A stretch of 64,000 nt of DNA from Ophiocordyceps camponoti-saundersi (nom. inval.). Its lineage: Eukaryota > Ascomycota > Sordariomycetes > Hypocreales > Ophiocordycipitaceae. The DNA lies in NCBI GenBank assembly GCA_003339415.1, contig PDHQ01000128.1, positions 28,983-92,982 of the forward strand, in the 5' to 3' direction. The number at the start of each line of letters is the position of its first letter. Position 1 is the stretch's first letter. The position numbers and the translations under genes are program-made. Positions 21,701-35,289 of this stretch are shown here, one piece after another. The notes beneath the pieces are model-generated. The model ran no database searches. It was not told the origin of the DNA and saw nothing but the letters and a program-made list of their open reading frames with translations.

Positions 21701-23244
21701 TTTTCTTTACTTAAATTTACGCTTACCTTAAGATTTAGTATAAAGGAGGCGTTAATATTAGGCACTTTAGCGTTCCTATATTTATTAAGATAGCTTTCCG
21801 CGAGAAGGTTCCTTAGGAAGCCCTAACTTTTATTAAGATAAAAATAAGTATTATATCTCCTCTTAAGTTTTTTCTTTATTACTTTATTAAAGCTAGAAAG
21901 AGAGAGTATTAGGAGAAGATACTAAGGGAACCTTAAGTTACTTATATCCTAACTAAAATCGCGTACTTAGAGGGCTTTTTCTTTAACTATTTAATCTAAG
22001 GGAAATACCCTAAATATTATAAAGCTTTTTTTATCTTAATTTTTAGTTAATATAACCTAAAGTTATATACTTATTACTTATAATTATAAATAATAACTAT
22101 TACTTATTATAAGGAATATATATTAATATTATTTTATAAGTATATTTCGATATATAGCTAAGGAAATTATAGTTATTCTAATTATATTTAGAATAGGATT
22201 AAGGCGGCTACCTATAATTAGTATTAATACTCCGAGTACGCTTATAAAATAAAGATTAGTAAGGCTTTATAAATAGTAAGTTACTTTATCGGTAGCTAGG
22301 ATATTTTTACTAACTCCGTTATATATAAGGATTATTTAAATCTTTAAGTTACGCTTTACTTAATTAAGGATATACCGAATCTGTTCTTAGATAACGGTTT
22401 AGAGCCTAGAGAGGGTAATAAGTAGCCTAATATTAAGGAGTAAGCTTAAAAGGTCTTAGAATTAGAGTAAAGTAATTTATTATAAGTATAAGGGTTTAGT
22501 AAAAAAGTTAAAATAAAGAAAAGTTATTATATTTTCGTTTAAATATATTATCTAAATTAAAATACCTTCCCCTTCCTCCTTATAAATATTAAGTAAGAAA
22601 AGTTATAAGTATTTAAAGCTTATATAATAACCGTAAGATAGCTCTAATATAAAAGGCTTTCTTTACTTTAATAATTTAAAAGAGCTAAACCTTAAAAGTA
22701 GTTTTTTTAGCTTAGTCTAAGTATTAAGGAGACTATCCCTAATAACTACTTTATTAGTTTAGTTACTAGGAGATATATAACTCCTTAAAACTATTTAATT
22801 AAGGATTCTAATACTTAAAACTTAATTCTTATTTATTTCGGCGTTAAATTCCTCCTTAGCTAGGAGGGTAGTAGTTTTAATAAAAGGGGGTACTTTCTCT
22901 TATAAAAGCTAATTATCTAAGTTAAAAGACTACTATCTATCTTCCGCTTAATAAAACTTTTTAAGATAATTTTTAAAAACTATTCTTTTAAGGTTAATCC
23001 TATTTAATATTTTTAAAAGCACGGAACTATATTAGTATACTATTAGCTTATTAGCGTATATAATTATAAAGATAAGGGATTCGAATTTATCGTTTACTTT
23101 ATCTTATACTTACGGTATATTAGCTTAAAAAACCGAAATTTAAATAACGCTAGCTATTATACCTTTATTAATACCCCTTTTTTAAAGTTTTATAATAGTC
23201 CGTTTTAAGGTAGCCGATAAACTTAATAAATTAGAATAAGTCTA
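18760..23244. other. Decayed sequence right of the Copia insertion, unidentified
   Basis: This continues the unit that the Copia element split. It is GC-richer than the flanks in parts (19680-20000, 20930-21060, 21340-21420). The plus strand has stretches with protein-like composition between stops (for example 20930-21060 and 21480-22000), so an old coding element is likely, but I recognise no domain. It contains several AACTATTTAATTAA-type motifs on both strands (18861, 19311, 19628, 21675, 22787). Confidence 0.5.
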
Positions 23245-23860
23245 AAGATAATTTTTTAATATATCTCGTCTCTTATACCGTAATTAGCTAAGTAAATAAT
23301 AAACTTAAAGATAAATTTACTAATAGTATTTTAGTTAATAGCTGCTATATTTTTTTTATAGCTAGTAATATTCTCCTTTAGCTATTAAAAAGAGATTAAT
23401 TAGCTACTATTATTCTTAGCTAATAAGAATTCTATTTACTTTAACTTTATATATTTTTTATATCTTTAGCTTAGTTTATAATAACTCTCTATTACTTCTT
23501 TTATAAGAGAAATCTTAAATTATCCTTTAGTTTCTTTATAAGGGTTTTATAATTATACTTATATTCCTTCGTAAGCTTAATTATAAACTTATTACCCGGA
23601 TAGCTTTAAAGTAGCTTTTTATATATTATAATATTTTTAGGAGTTTCTATATTTAAATATAATTTATAAAATATTATTATAAAATATATTATAATATAAT
23701 ATTTATATATAAGCTAAGGGACGTATAGTTTTAGTTATTATATTACTTAACTATCTAAGTAAATTTATCTAAATAATACTTTTATATCTCCTATATTTAC
23801 TTATTTACCGCGCTAGTATTTAGTATTAAGTAGTAATATTAATATAATAGAAACTTATTA
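23245..23860 (+). repeat. Repeat G, copy 2
   Basis: Matches 8455-8640 and 9655-10040 without the 1-kb extra segment. Landmarks are TTAATATATCTC, GATTAATTAGCTACTATTATTCTTAGCTAA, AAATATATTATAA, and GCTAGTATTTAGTA near the end. It runs directly into degenerate satellite. Confidence 0.7.
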
Positions 23861-24175
23861 ACTACTTATCTTATCCCCTAAAAGATAAACTTATTAACTA
23901 CTTATTTTATTTATTAAGGGATAAACCTCTTAAATACTATTCTTCTCCCTTAAAAGATAAACTTATTAAATACTATTCTTATCCTCTAAGGTATAAAACC
24001 GTTAACTACTATTCTTATCCCTTAAAGGATAAACTTATTAAATATTATTCTTCTCCCCTAAGGAATAAAACTATTAACTACTATTCTTATCTTATAAAGT
24101 ATAAACTTATTAACTGCTATTCTTAAGATAAACCCGTTTACTACTTTTCTTATCCCTTAGTAGATAAACCTATTA
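23861..24175 (+). repeat. Degenerate 36-bp minisatellite at end of repeat G2
   Basis: About eight or nine units with cores such as TTATCCCTTAAAGGATAA and TATTAACTACTATTCTT segments. The flank/array junction is the same as at 10041. Confidence 0.8.
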
Positions 24176-26109
24176 CTATTTACTACTCTTTTATACTTAT
24201 TAAACTAATTATATTAAATAAGTTATCTAGGTAGGGTATAAAACGCCCTCTTCTCTTCCTCTCTCTCTCTTCTTCTTCCTTCTTCCTTTATCCTCTTTCT
24301 TTTTTTTTTTTCTTATATAAATTTTTTTATAAGAAAAAAAATATAGAATTTTTTTCTACCCTTAATTATAGCGTACTAAAAAGGCGTTATCGCCTTTTTA
24401 AGATTCTAACTATATACGCGCTAATATTAGCTATAATAAATGCTTTTAATATTAATATAAGTATTCGCTTACGGATTTTATATATAACCTAAAATAATAT
24501 ATTTTTCTTCTTCTATAAATATTAAAATAATAGGTACTTACGCTACTTATAAGAAATATTATTCTTTTAGCTAAAACTATTATATTTACTTAGCTAGTAG
24601 CTATTTAAATTATATATAGCTATATATACTTTAAAGCCTTAGTTATATAAAGTTATAGTAATTAGAATACTACGCCTTATTAAAAGTATAGCTATCTAAA
24701 AACTAAAATATATCTATTTTAATATTATATATCGCTTCCTAGCTTTTAATATAGCGCTTATATAAGCTATTTATAAGCTAGCTTTAAGTAATAATATTCT
24801 TTCTAGTATTTAATAAAAGTAGCTAGAATAATAGCATAGCTTACTAATATAATTACTAATAATAATAATATTACGGAGGATAGAGAGATTATAAAACTTA
24901 AGTATTCCCCTAAGCTTTTAAATAGGTAAGTTAGTCTCCTCTAACTAGAGTATCTTAAGCACTCTATATAGTAGCTAGGGGGTATATTATACCTTTTTAC
25001 TTTAACTATAGCTTAGTAAGCTTAGGTAAACGTAAAGAAAAGATATCGGTTTAGGAGGTAATTTCTCCTTTATATAAAGAAAAGAAAAATAGTATATAGT
25101 AAATATAAAAATAATACTTATATAAATAATAATATAAAATATAAGTAAAAATAAAAAAAAAATATAACGATAAAAGAGAAGTATATTAATAACTAAGAGT
25201 TAAATAACTCTACCTTTAAGTATAAGTTTAGTTTTAAACTCCTTAGATAATTATCCTTAAAAAGGTTTTATAAAACTATCTCTAACTATATCGGAAGTTT
25301 AAATTTAAGTAATCTTAATATTATTTTTCTTAAATCTCCCCTCCTAGTTAATATTAATAAATATTAATATATTATAGCTTAAGCGATAGCTTTAATATTT
25401 CTTCTTTAAGTAAGCGTATTACTTATATATTATTATATCCTTATTATCTCTAAGTTAACTATTACTAAAGTTAAGCGTTTTTAAAATAGTTATTTATTTA
25501 AGCTTAATAGTCTCTTATAAGGTAATAGTTAATAGTTATTAATAGTAATAAGTTTATATTAACTAATAATACTTTAGTAAGCTTTAGTTATATATTAGTA
25601 ATAGCTTATAAAGCTATAGTAGCTAGATATTATAGCCTCTTATTAGTATATTCTTCCTCTATACTTAAGTTTAGAGTAAGCGTTTTATTAAGTTATTATA
25701 ATATCTATTTAAATATTAGTAAGTATATTTAAGTTAAGGAGTTTAATAGTTAAAAGCTATTACTTTATCTTAGTAGAGGATAGTTAGAAACTATTATCCT
25801 CTTAGTAGAAAGTATTTTATTAATTATATATATAATATTTATAAGAATATATTTTATTAAATAAATAAAATCTAAAATAGGTATTAAGTAGAAGAAAAAT
25901 ATCTAAGCTAGATAACTAAGATATACTTTTTAGTTAATAGGATCTTATTAGTTACGAAAAATATTTTTTATAATAGATATACTTAATAGCTAAAAGTATA
26001 AAGATATTATAAATTTAAAGTAAAAATTAAAATTAAAGAAAACTTTCTATTATATAATTATAGCTATTTTAAAAAGGAGCTTAAATAAGCTTCGCTATTT
26101 ATAGCGTAT
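24176..26109. other. AT-rich decayed sequence with one TATA/CT-rich element
   Basis: GGGTATAAAACGCCC near 24233-24247 is followed by a long pyrimidine tract (about 24245-24312), the layout of a fungal core promoter, but no open frame follows. The rest shows no gene or repeat that I can support; 24960-25070 is somewhat GC-richer. Confidence 0.55.
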
Positions 26110-26770
26110 TAAAATAGTACGATTAAGTAAGTAAATAGCTAGATACTTATATATAAAGAACCGTAACTCCTAATCTTAAGTAATTATAATTTTTAACTAA
26201 TATAAAGGGGATTTCTAGCTATAAGGGGATAAGCTAAATTAAAATTCTTTATCGGGAAAATAATAAGAAGGCGATTTTCTATATAAAGATAAAAGAAATA
26301 AGAAAAAAAAAGAGAAAACTATTTAATAAAGTATTTAAAACTTTAAAAATAAAGTTTTAATTAGCAATTTATCGTATAAAAGTATAATATTTAAAAAAAA
26401 AGCTATAATTCTATTTAGTAAAGTTTTATTATAACTCCTTTTTAAAATATAACTTACGATTAATAACTTTTTTAATAGCTATTAAGATAAGGTTAAGGGC
26501 TAATTCTTTATTAATTCCTTTCTCTTTCTTAGCTTAAGGGAAACTAATTTATACTTTATATTTAATTATAATCCTTATCCTCTCTTAACCGCCCTTTATA
26601 TTCTAATACTTAAATCTCTTAGAATAAAAAAAAAGGTTAAGAGACTATTTAATTAAATTTTATATAAGCCTCTAATAGCTCCTTATATAAAGCTAATATA
26701 GTTTCCCTTTTAGGGATCTTTATTATTATCGCTATAAAATACCTAATAACTCCTTAACTATAGTTTATTA
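26110..26770 (+). repeat. Repeat C, copy 2
   Basis: Same landmark order as copy 1: TTTTTAACTAATATAAAGGGG, AGCTATAAGGGG, AAACTATTTAATAAA, TCTATTTAGTAAAGTTTT, GGTTAAGGGCTAATT, AAGGGAAACTAATTTATACT, then GACTATTTAATTAAA. It is strongly mutated. Confidence 0.7.
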
Positions 26771-28189
26771 GTTTACTATTAATATAATCTTTAAAGGTAT
26801 CTTTTATAATTTATACTTATATACTCTTATACTTATTATTTCTTCTTAATATCGCTATCTCTCTTTCTTAGTATATTTTATATACGCTCGCCTTACTACC
26901 TATCTCTCTTTTTATTCTATTATAAATTTATAAGTTATATCTTAATCTTTCCTACTTATAATATAACTTATAGTTTTCCCTAGTTATAATATAACTTATA
27001 ATTTTCCCTACTTATAATATTATTAATTCTCTCTCTAATTATTATATATATATATATAAGAGCTAGTTATAAACCCGTATTCTAACTAGATAAAACTTTA
27101 TATAGTAATCTTAATACTTTATAATACCTTTACCTTATTATATATTCCTTTTTACTTTCGTTTTCCTTCTAATATATTCTTTTATTCTCCCTTTTATATT
27201 TCGCCTTTTTATTATTATCTTTATATTATAATTATAATCTTAATAATAAATAATATTTATTTTTATTACCTTAATATAATTTTATATATAAACTTTAATA
27301 TATTTTCTTATAAAATATCTTACTACGATAAATACTTATATATATATAATATTACCCCGTAACTTATATATACTTACTACTTAATATATCCTCTATTTTT
27401 ATACCTCCCCTTATTATAAAAATACTAAAAGACTAACGCTAATTTATCTTTTTTTTGCCTAAATAACGCTTTATATTAAGCGAGCTATTACACCTACTTA
27501 TAATATTACGAAAAGCCCGCTAAGTTTATAAAATAAAGAATATAATACCGAGAAATTTCTATACTAAAAGGGTAAAATAATAGTAGATAAATTAAGAAGA
27601 ATTAGAAGATTCCTAGAAAAAAAAGATAAAAGCCCGTGCTTAAATTACTTATATAAAAAAGCTTACTATTAAAGCTATAAAAATCGATAAGAGGAAGAAA
27701 ACTAGCTTACCCCTTAAAAATCTAAGTCCTAACTAAGACTTAATTACTATAGCGTTTATATAATATTTTATAACCTTAGTCGCTTATAATAAGTAACTAG
27801 ATATTAATAAAATATTTACTAATAAACTATAAAAAGAATATATTAATAATAAAAATATTAACGATAAAAATATTAATAGTTAATATATTAATAATTAATA
27901 TAATATTTTTATATAAATAGTAATAATTATTACTTCTAAGTAATAATATAAAATTCTTTTATTATTAGCTTAAAAGCTATATATTTTAATAGTAGTTATA
28001 AATATACTCTAGCTATAAAATAAAAACTATATAATTAAGTTTACTTTATAGTAAATACTTACGATATCTATATACTCCTTTATATAACCGTTATCTTTAA
28101 CTTATATATATTAAGATATATAGCTATATTATATATAGTAATAAGCTCTATTAGTATCTTTTATTATAAAAGCGATAATATATTTATTT
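26771..28189. other. Very AT-rich decayed sequence, no gene seen
   Basis: The only structure is a small 28-base tandem repeat at 26952-27020 and (TA)n or ATTAATA runs near 27045 and 27795-27905. Family unknown. Confidence 0.55.
26952..27020 (+). repeat. 28-bp tandem repeat (about 2.5 units)
   Basis: Units run CTACTTATAATATAACTTAT then AGTTTTCC, with two full units and one partial. Confidence 0.75.
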
Positions 28190-28650
28190 TTTATATAAAG
28201 ATAGGAAAAGGAGAGATAAAAGTATAGGAACTATCTAACTAAACTTTTAAAACTTTATAATAATAGTTAACTTACTTACTTACTATATAAAAGTCTAAAG
28301 TTCGAAGTAAATTTTTAATTCTATTTAGTAAAGTTTTACTTATAAGCCCTCTCTAATACTTAACTTATAATATATAACTTTTAGGAATATTATAAAAATA
28401 AGCTTTAGGGCTAATAACTAGCTTAATTCTTCCTTTCTTAAGAGAAACTAAATAGCACTATATACTTTATAATAACCGCTATCTTATCTTAGGCGCCTTT
28501 TATTACCCTTATTTATATAAAATATTAAGAGATAAAAAAGTACCGATAACTATTTAATCTATCTTAGCGTAAGCTTTTATTAGTATTTTATATTTATATA
28601 GCGCTTACCTTCCTTAAGTATTATTATTACCGCTATTAAACTGCCCTCTA
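28190..28650 (+). repeat. Repeat C, copy 3 (5' truncated)
   Basis: Starts within the family near GATAAAAGTATAGGAACTATCTAACTAAAC and keeps the later landmarks (TCTATTTAGTAAAGTTTTACT, AGAGAAACTAAATA, AACTATTTAAT, TACCGCTATTAAACT). Confidence 0.65.
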
Positions 28651-28730
28651 TTAGATAACTTTTACCTCGTAAAATTAACTATAGCTAAAGCCTTACTCTT
28701 ATTTTTAAAAACTACCGTTATCTAAGAACT

Positions 28731-28739
28731 CCCCCCCCC
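28731..28739 (+). repeat. Poly-C run (9)
   Basis: Nine C followed by TTATATAACTC. One of several C runs followed by TTAT or TTAA (29696, 53203, 58481). Confidence 0.9.
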
Positions 28740-28899
28740 TTATATAACTCTATACTTACTTCTTATATATTCTTCTTTTACTAATATGCTTACTTCTTTT
28801 CTTTTTTATAATAAACTAAACTTTAGTATATATATATATATATATATATTAGCTTATAATAACTAACTTAAGATAATACTATAATAATCTCGGAATTTA

Positions 28900-29540
28900 A
28901 TATTATAATTTAGTATAGGAAGAAGGATACCCTTAGCAAGTATAGTAAATACTTTAAAAGCGTAACTTCTTATTTAATTATAGCTTTTAGATAATATAAG
29001 GGGTAATCTTTAGCTTTTTAAGGATAAGTTAGATAGTAATTCTTTATAAAAAAAGTAATAAAAAGTTAGATTTTTATATAAAGATAAAAAGGATAAGGGA
29101 AAAGAAGAAGGGAACTATTTTACTAAAAATAGAAAATTATAAAAGAAGTATATAAATTAATAATTTATAGTATTAAATTCTAATATTTAAAATAAAGTTA
29201 TAATTCTATTTAGTAAAGTTTTACTATAAGTTTTTTTTAAAACTTAACTTATAATTTACGACTTTTAAGATAGCTATAAAAATAAAGTTAAGGATTAATT
29301 ATTAGTTAATTCCTTCCTCCCTTAATAGAAACTAATCTATATTATATATTTAATATTATAATAATTCTTATCTTATTTTAACCGCCTTCTATATTCTTAT
29401 TATTATAAACTCTAAAAGAAAAAAAAAGGTTCCGAAACTATTTAATTTAACTATTTCTATACCCTTCGTTTTACCCTAAGTAAGGCTAATATATATCTTT
29501 TTTTATTATCTTTGCTACTACTACTAAAATATTTATTTAT
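28900..29540 (+). repeat. Repeat C, copy 4
   Basis: Shows the landmarks GTATAGTAAATACTTTAAAAGCGTAA, AGATAATATAAGGGG, TCTATTTAGTAAAGTTTTACTATAAG, GAAACTAATCTATA and GAAACTATTTAATTTAAC. It lies in tandem with copy 3, about 250 bases later. Confidence 0.68.
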
Positions 29541-29880
29541 AATATATATATATATTTCCGTATTTATACCTATAAAAAAAAATATTAAAAAAATTATATA
29601 GGGTTTTATAATATATATTTCGGTATTCTTTATACCCTGCTATTAAAAATATAACTAGTATAGTTACTAGTATTATTTAGCACTACCCCCCCCTTATTTT
29701 ATATAGATTATTATTTTAAGTTAAAATAAGTATAACCGCCCTCCTCTTTTAATATAGTTATTATTTCTTTCTTAATCTATTAGTTCCCTTACTATATTAA
29801 AGTTATCTCTTTATAGCCTTTTATATTTTTTTTCCTTATATATATATATAATAAAAAAAAGAAAAGTTAGATAATTTAGT
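29541..29880. other. Unassigned AT-rich spacer
   Basis: No gene. It contains a run of eight C at 29696-29703 followed by TTATTTTA, and a (TA)n stretch near 29838. It separates repeat C4 from R2b. Confidence 0.6.
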
Positions 29881-32430
29881 ATAAGAATTAAATTATAGCT
29901 TTTAGGAAATAAAAGTATATAAGGATAATGTTAACGATAAGTTTAACCTGCCCTATATATACTAAATTAAACTCTAACTAAGCTTACTAGCGCTCGCCTT
30001 TATAAGCTATTATAAATAAATAATACTTATCTTTACTTACTTTTTTTACCTTATACTTACTAAATATATAATATATCCTTACTTTCTTTTCTTTAATATA
30101 TATATTTAAATATACTTTTAATTTATTATTCTTTCTTATATAAACTTTAATTATACTCCCGCCTAAGTATATAATTATATTTTTTAATAAATATTTCTAA
30201 AAATAAACTTTCTAAACTTTCTTACTTATAGTTTTATATACTTTACTAATATTAACTATATACTATTATTAAGCTTATACTCTTTATAATATTTAGTATA
30301 AGCTACTTACTTAGCTATATATAGTTACTTCTCGTAAAACTTAATATACCTTTTCGTAAAGTAAAATTAAATATAAATAATATTTAGCGAAATAATTAAG
30401 AATTATAATTTATCCTTACTACGATTTTATAATCCCCTCGCATCTTTATTAATATATCCCTTTATATATATATTTTACTACGATTTTACTTATAAGTTTT
30501 TCTTTTTCTTTATCTTTTCTCCTTATATATATATATACTCTTATATACCTATATATAATATAAAAGACTTTATTTTATAATATAATCCTCCCTTATTATA
30601 TATATTTAAAGCTTATAACTAGACTTTTTAGCGATTAATAAAACTTATATTAGAGATATATTATTACTAATTAAACTTAGATTTTAATATAAACTAAACT
30701 ATAACTATAGCCTCTCCTTTAGTAACTTTAACTATTACGAATATATTATAAGAATTATATATTATAATAATTTAATTATATTCGTAAATCCTTTATTTCT
30801 AAAATTAGTTAAACTCTTCCCCTTACTTAAAGGCTAATAAAACTTATAATAAAAGATTAACTACTTTATAGAATACTACTTATACTTTTTAACTTAGTAG
30901 TAAGGCCTCTTACGAACCCTTTTAGCTACTTACCCCGGTAAAATAGCTAAATACCGAAACTTAGGGGCGTTTAATAACTTTAAATATATACTCCCTTCTA
31001 ATTATACTACTTAGTTTTAGGAAAAGCTTAGGATTATTATAATTTCCCTTAATAGTCCTAAAAGCTTTATAAGTAAGATAGAATATAAGAGTATTTTTTA
31101 CTATTAGTAGTTAAGTTTAAGTTAATTATATTACTCCCTATACTTATACTTATTATAATATAGGAGCAGATACCTATTTCCCTTATAGTTTTTATTTCGC
31201 TAGAATACGTAGTAAAGCGCCTCGCTCCTATACTTATTCCTATTTCTCCTATCCCTTTTATTAATATCTAAGTTTATAAGGCGGGTTTAGTATATAAATA
31301 CTTAAATATTACGTTAGTTATTTACCTTATCGTAAAATTACTTAGAATAATACTAATAAAAATTAAGAATTACTATCTTATCCTTATTAGGATTTCTACT
31401 TACCCCTTAGCTTTTATTAGTATATGCCCCTAACTATTTTACTAAGATTTCGCTTATTACGGTTTTTCTCTTTTCCCTTTTTTTTCGTAGCTTAAAATCT
31501 TTATTTATAATACTAATATTATTATTTACTTAATATCTCCTTTCCGTAATAATATTTAGTAAACGTAGCTACTATAATATTTATATTATATTAACTAACT
31601 AAGTATTTTTATACCCCCTAAAAAATTCTTTACTAAATTTTCTAACTTTCTCTTTATAGCGCCTTCTTATCCCCGTTACTATTCTCTAAAAACGTATAAT
31701 TATAATAATAATATAGTTTTATAAAACCTAACTATATCTAATAAGTTATTATTTTATTAACTTTTTTATTTCGTATATCCGAATATTAAAATAAAAGCTA
31801 AATATTATAAAAGAAACTTTAAAACTAATATTAAGCTTAAAAAGAATAATACTAAACCTAATATAAAGATAATAAATATTAAGGTTAAAAAATAATCTAA
31901 ACCTATATTTATAAGCTATATTTTTTATTCTCCTTATCTCCCTTCCTTTTTATATTATATACTTACTAACTATAAGCTTTATTTAAAAATTAGCCCCTTC
32001 CGCTTTTTAAAACGACTAATAACTAATTAGGTCGCCTCTATAATATTACGCTCCTAAGTATTAAAGTTAAAAATATTTTAACTATCTATATTAAAAAATC
32101 GTTAAAAAATAAATTATCTCCTTCTTTTAATAAAAAGCTAGTATTTAAAAAAGCTAAGCGAAATACTTTACTTAAAAAAGTAGTTTAAGTATTACTATTA
32201 TAAAACTCTAAAGCTAGCCTTCCTTTTATTATATTATATTTTATAACTATACGCTAATATATATTTTATAAGTAATAGTAGCGGATACTTATAATATATA
32301 ACTATTAAGTTTAATAATAGTTACTTTATAGCTAGTAATATCTATAAGGTTAAAAAGTATAGTATATTTATTATTATTAATAACTTAGCTAATATTAGCG
32401 GCCTATATTATAATAGTTAAACGGCCGATA
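29881..32430 (+). repeat. Dispersed repeat R2, copy b
   Basis: Second copy of 470-3020 at a constant offset of 29411 over the parts checked. It includes the protease-region fragment (about 31016-31356) and the LTR-tail fragment (31382-31551, ending CCGTAATA). This copy is slightly richer in C and G at several sites, so it kept more of the original sequence. After 32430 it joins unrelated sequence rather than satellite. Confidence 0.78.
31016..31551 (+). mobile_element. Gypsy-related protease-region fragment joined to LTR tail (in R2b)
   Basis: Same structure as 1605-2140, with a better preserved LTR end (CCGTAATA, identical to the intact Gypsy LTR termini). That both R2 copies share this junction shows the deletion came before the duplication. 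Confidence 0.6.
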
Positions 32431-33289
32431 ATTCGGTTAAGAACGCGATTAAATTATATAAAGCGCGGGATATTATTAAATATAAAATACTTAACGTTAA
32501 CGCGTAAAAGCGGAAGTTTAGCCTTAGCCTTAACTAGTTACTTTTTAAGATAAAAATAGTAATATAGCTTATCTATACTTAGATAAGGATAATAAAGCTA
32601 CTACTCTTATTAATAACGATACGGATATAGATAATATTATCTTAAAATTATAAAAAAGCGATAATTAAGTAATAGAGAATATAAGTAATATAGAAGGAAA
32701 GTAAAATAATACTAAACTTTAAATTAGCGGTAGCGGTCTTAGGGCGCCTAAGAAAATCTTATAAGCTACTTACTTACTTTACTTATCTTATTTTAAACTT
32801 AGCTTTAATAAGGAGCCCGGCTTTAGTAGTAAATAGCTAATATAATAAAAAAAAAGAAAGCTTTAGTTAAGGTTTATAGGATAATTACGCTTAACGCGTA
32901 TACTTTATAAATAGTAAGTAACTATAAGCGGCTGCTCCTTAGCTAAGCTTAGTTATTAGCGCTATTTATCGCGTATATATCTTTCCGAATATATATAAGT
33001 AAGCTGCTTAAAGCGCGCGAAGTAGCGGGGCGTACGATTAAGACTATTAGCGTGTAAAAAGAGAGTAAGAAGCTAAATATTTAAGTTACCTATTTTAACC
33101 TTATAATTATATTTCCGGAGGCGGGCGTAATTAATAAGTAAGGTACTCTAAGCGCTTAATATATAAAGGTATCTTTATCTTAAAACGCTTAAATAATACG
33201 CCCTTATAACTTTTAGATAATTTCTTTTTAGTAATTTTCTATATTATTATTTGCTATTTATATTTTCTTTCTATACTCTTACTTATATT
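32431..33289. other. Unidentified decayed sequence, possibly old coding
   Basis: More CpG than its surroundings (GCGCG, CGGAGGCGGGCG near 33115). The plus strand shows basic, alternating composition near 32440-32530 but stops are frequent. No domain recognised and no second copy in the window. Confidence 0.45.
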
Positions 33290-34330
33290 ACCTTATAACT
33301 TTAGCGATATATTATACTTTATTTTAGAATATACTTATTAGTTTTAGCTATCTTAATAGAGTTTATTATAGTTTTATCTAATAATTTAAAAAACCTGCTT
33401 TTATTATAGGAATTCCTTATAACGATATAATTAGTATATTAGTTCCTAAACGCCCTATATATAATAATATAATTATAAAACGCTTAAGGCACCTTATTAT
33501 TATAATAATAATAATATCGATTAACTACCTCCTTATAACTAGCTATTATAATACCTTATATTTAGTTATATTACTTAAAAAAGTAAGTAATATATATCTA
33601 ATCTATATTATTTAAGTTATTAATAACTACCGTAAAAGTTATATTTCTTTTCGGCGGTATAGCTATTACTTAGCTCTCCTAGTCTTATTTTACCTTATTA
33701 TTTCCCGCTTTTCCGAAACGAATTTCTCTTAAATTTACGTTTATTATATAATACTTAAGTTTCTTAGCGGAATTTACTAATATTGTTCCTAGCGTATAGT
33801 AAAGCTTCCTATTATATACGCTTTTTATAATTTACTTAAATAAGGATCCTAAAAAGTTTACCGCTATATAAGTTTTAGATAATAATATTTCGTAATCTTA
33901 ATATAATAATAACTCTTAAGAAATTATAAAATACTTAAAAAGCGTGCGTAAGGGAAAAAAATACTAAATACTACTTATTTTTAATAATAAATAAAGTAAA
34001 CTTAATAAAGAGAGGATTTTTTTCTACGCTATATAACTAATTTCTATATTTTATATATATACGGCTTTAATTACTAAGTTATTATATATTTATTCCCTTA
34101 CTATATCTATAAGTTACGATCTTTTCCTTTTAAATACCTCCTTTATTATTTTATAAGTATTCTTATTTTTCACGCTTAATTTTATATACTATTTTTATAG
34201 CTATATTATTTTAGATAGACTTCGCTACTTACTTACGTGCTTTTCTTTACTAATTAATTAAAACTTAAGATTATAATACCCGCGCGTTATAAGAATATTA
34301 TAAGTAGAAGTATATAAAAATAATATAATA
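33290..34330 (-). repeat. Repeat E, minus copy b
   Basis: Shares an ordered set of landmarks with 35290-36943 and 49480-50420: TATAATTAGTATATTA, TAACTAGCTATTATAAT, TATTTAGTTA, then further right AATAAATAAAGTAAACTTAATAAAGAGAGGAT. It has one copy of the AGAGAGGAT segment, where the other copies have two. Confidence 0.62.
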
Positions 34331-35289
34331 TCTTAAGTCTTATCTAAAAATATAGTAGAGAATAGTATAGTTTTTATAAGTAGCGAGTATAAATAATAAC
34401 GCTATAATCTTACCGCTTAGCTATATACTTTAAACTACTTTATAGCGATTATTTTCTTTTTAAAATTTTTAGTTATTACTTATAAAACTAATACTTACTT
34501 TTAAGCTATAAAGGAAGTACCTTTTAATTTATATATATATAATACTTTTTAAATATATTATACTTATATAATAATAATAATTAAGGTATATATTATTATT
34601 ATAATTTTATTATAAAGTAATAGTAATATTAATAAAAGTATTAATATTCCTAATATTATAATTAAGATAATAACTCTACTAAGTTTATATCGCTAAACTA
34701 AGCTTTTAAAAAGAGCTAGCAGCGCTAACTAAATAAGAGGGATACTTATAAGGTAAGTTATATAATAAATTCTCTTCTAAACCGCTATATAATAAGCGAT
34801 AAAAAACTTATAATAATTACTATCGATAAATAAGTTTATAACGCCTTATCTTCTAATACCGAATATAACTTCTTATAAAAGTAAAAATATAGCGCGCTTA
34901 TAGTTAAAAGGAAACGCGCTTTACTAAATAGTTAAATAAGCTAATAAATATAACTAAGTTTTATTAATTATATAATAAGCCTCCTTACTAGTTAAATATA
35001 TAGCTTTTATATACTAATTAAAATATTAAATAATAATACTTAAAATATTATCTTAATACCCTAATTATCTCCTTTACTTACTTAAAAACTTAGCGTATAA
35101 AAAGCTAAACTTTTAAAAAGATTTTTAATATATACTTTATAATATAATTTAAAAGTATTATACGCGGTAATTTAGTAATAAAATATATTCTTACTTAGCT
35201 TATTTAATACCTATAAATAGTATACTTTTAAGATTCTTAGAAGATTCCCTTTTAGGTATTTTTCTTATTATAACTTATTATTTATATTT
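34331..35289. other. AT-rich sequence with repeat D3
   Basis: No gene seen. It contains short repeat D copy 3 and is otherwise unassigned. Confidence 0.55.
34671..34758 (+). repeat. Short repeat D, copy 3
   Basis: ACTCTACTAAGTTTATAT, AGCTAGCAGCGCTAACTAAA, then TTATAAGGTAAG; matches 7396-7484 and 8101-8190 in the same orientation. Confidence 0.68.

Noticed and set aside
20930..22300. Named transposase or polymerase in the GC-richer part right of the Copia element
   Set aside because: Some protein-like residues appear between stops, but no motif could be tied to a family.
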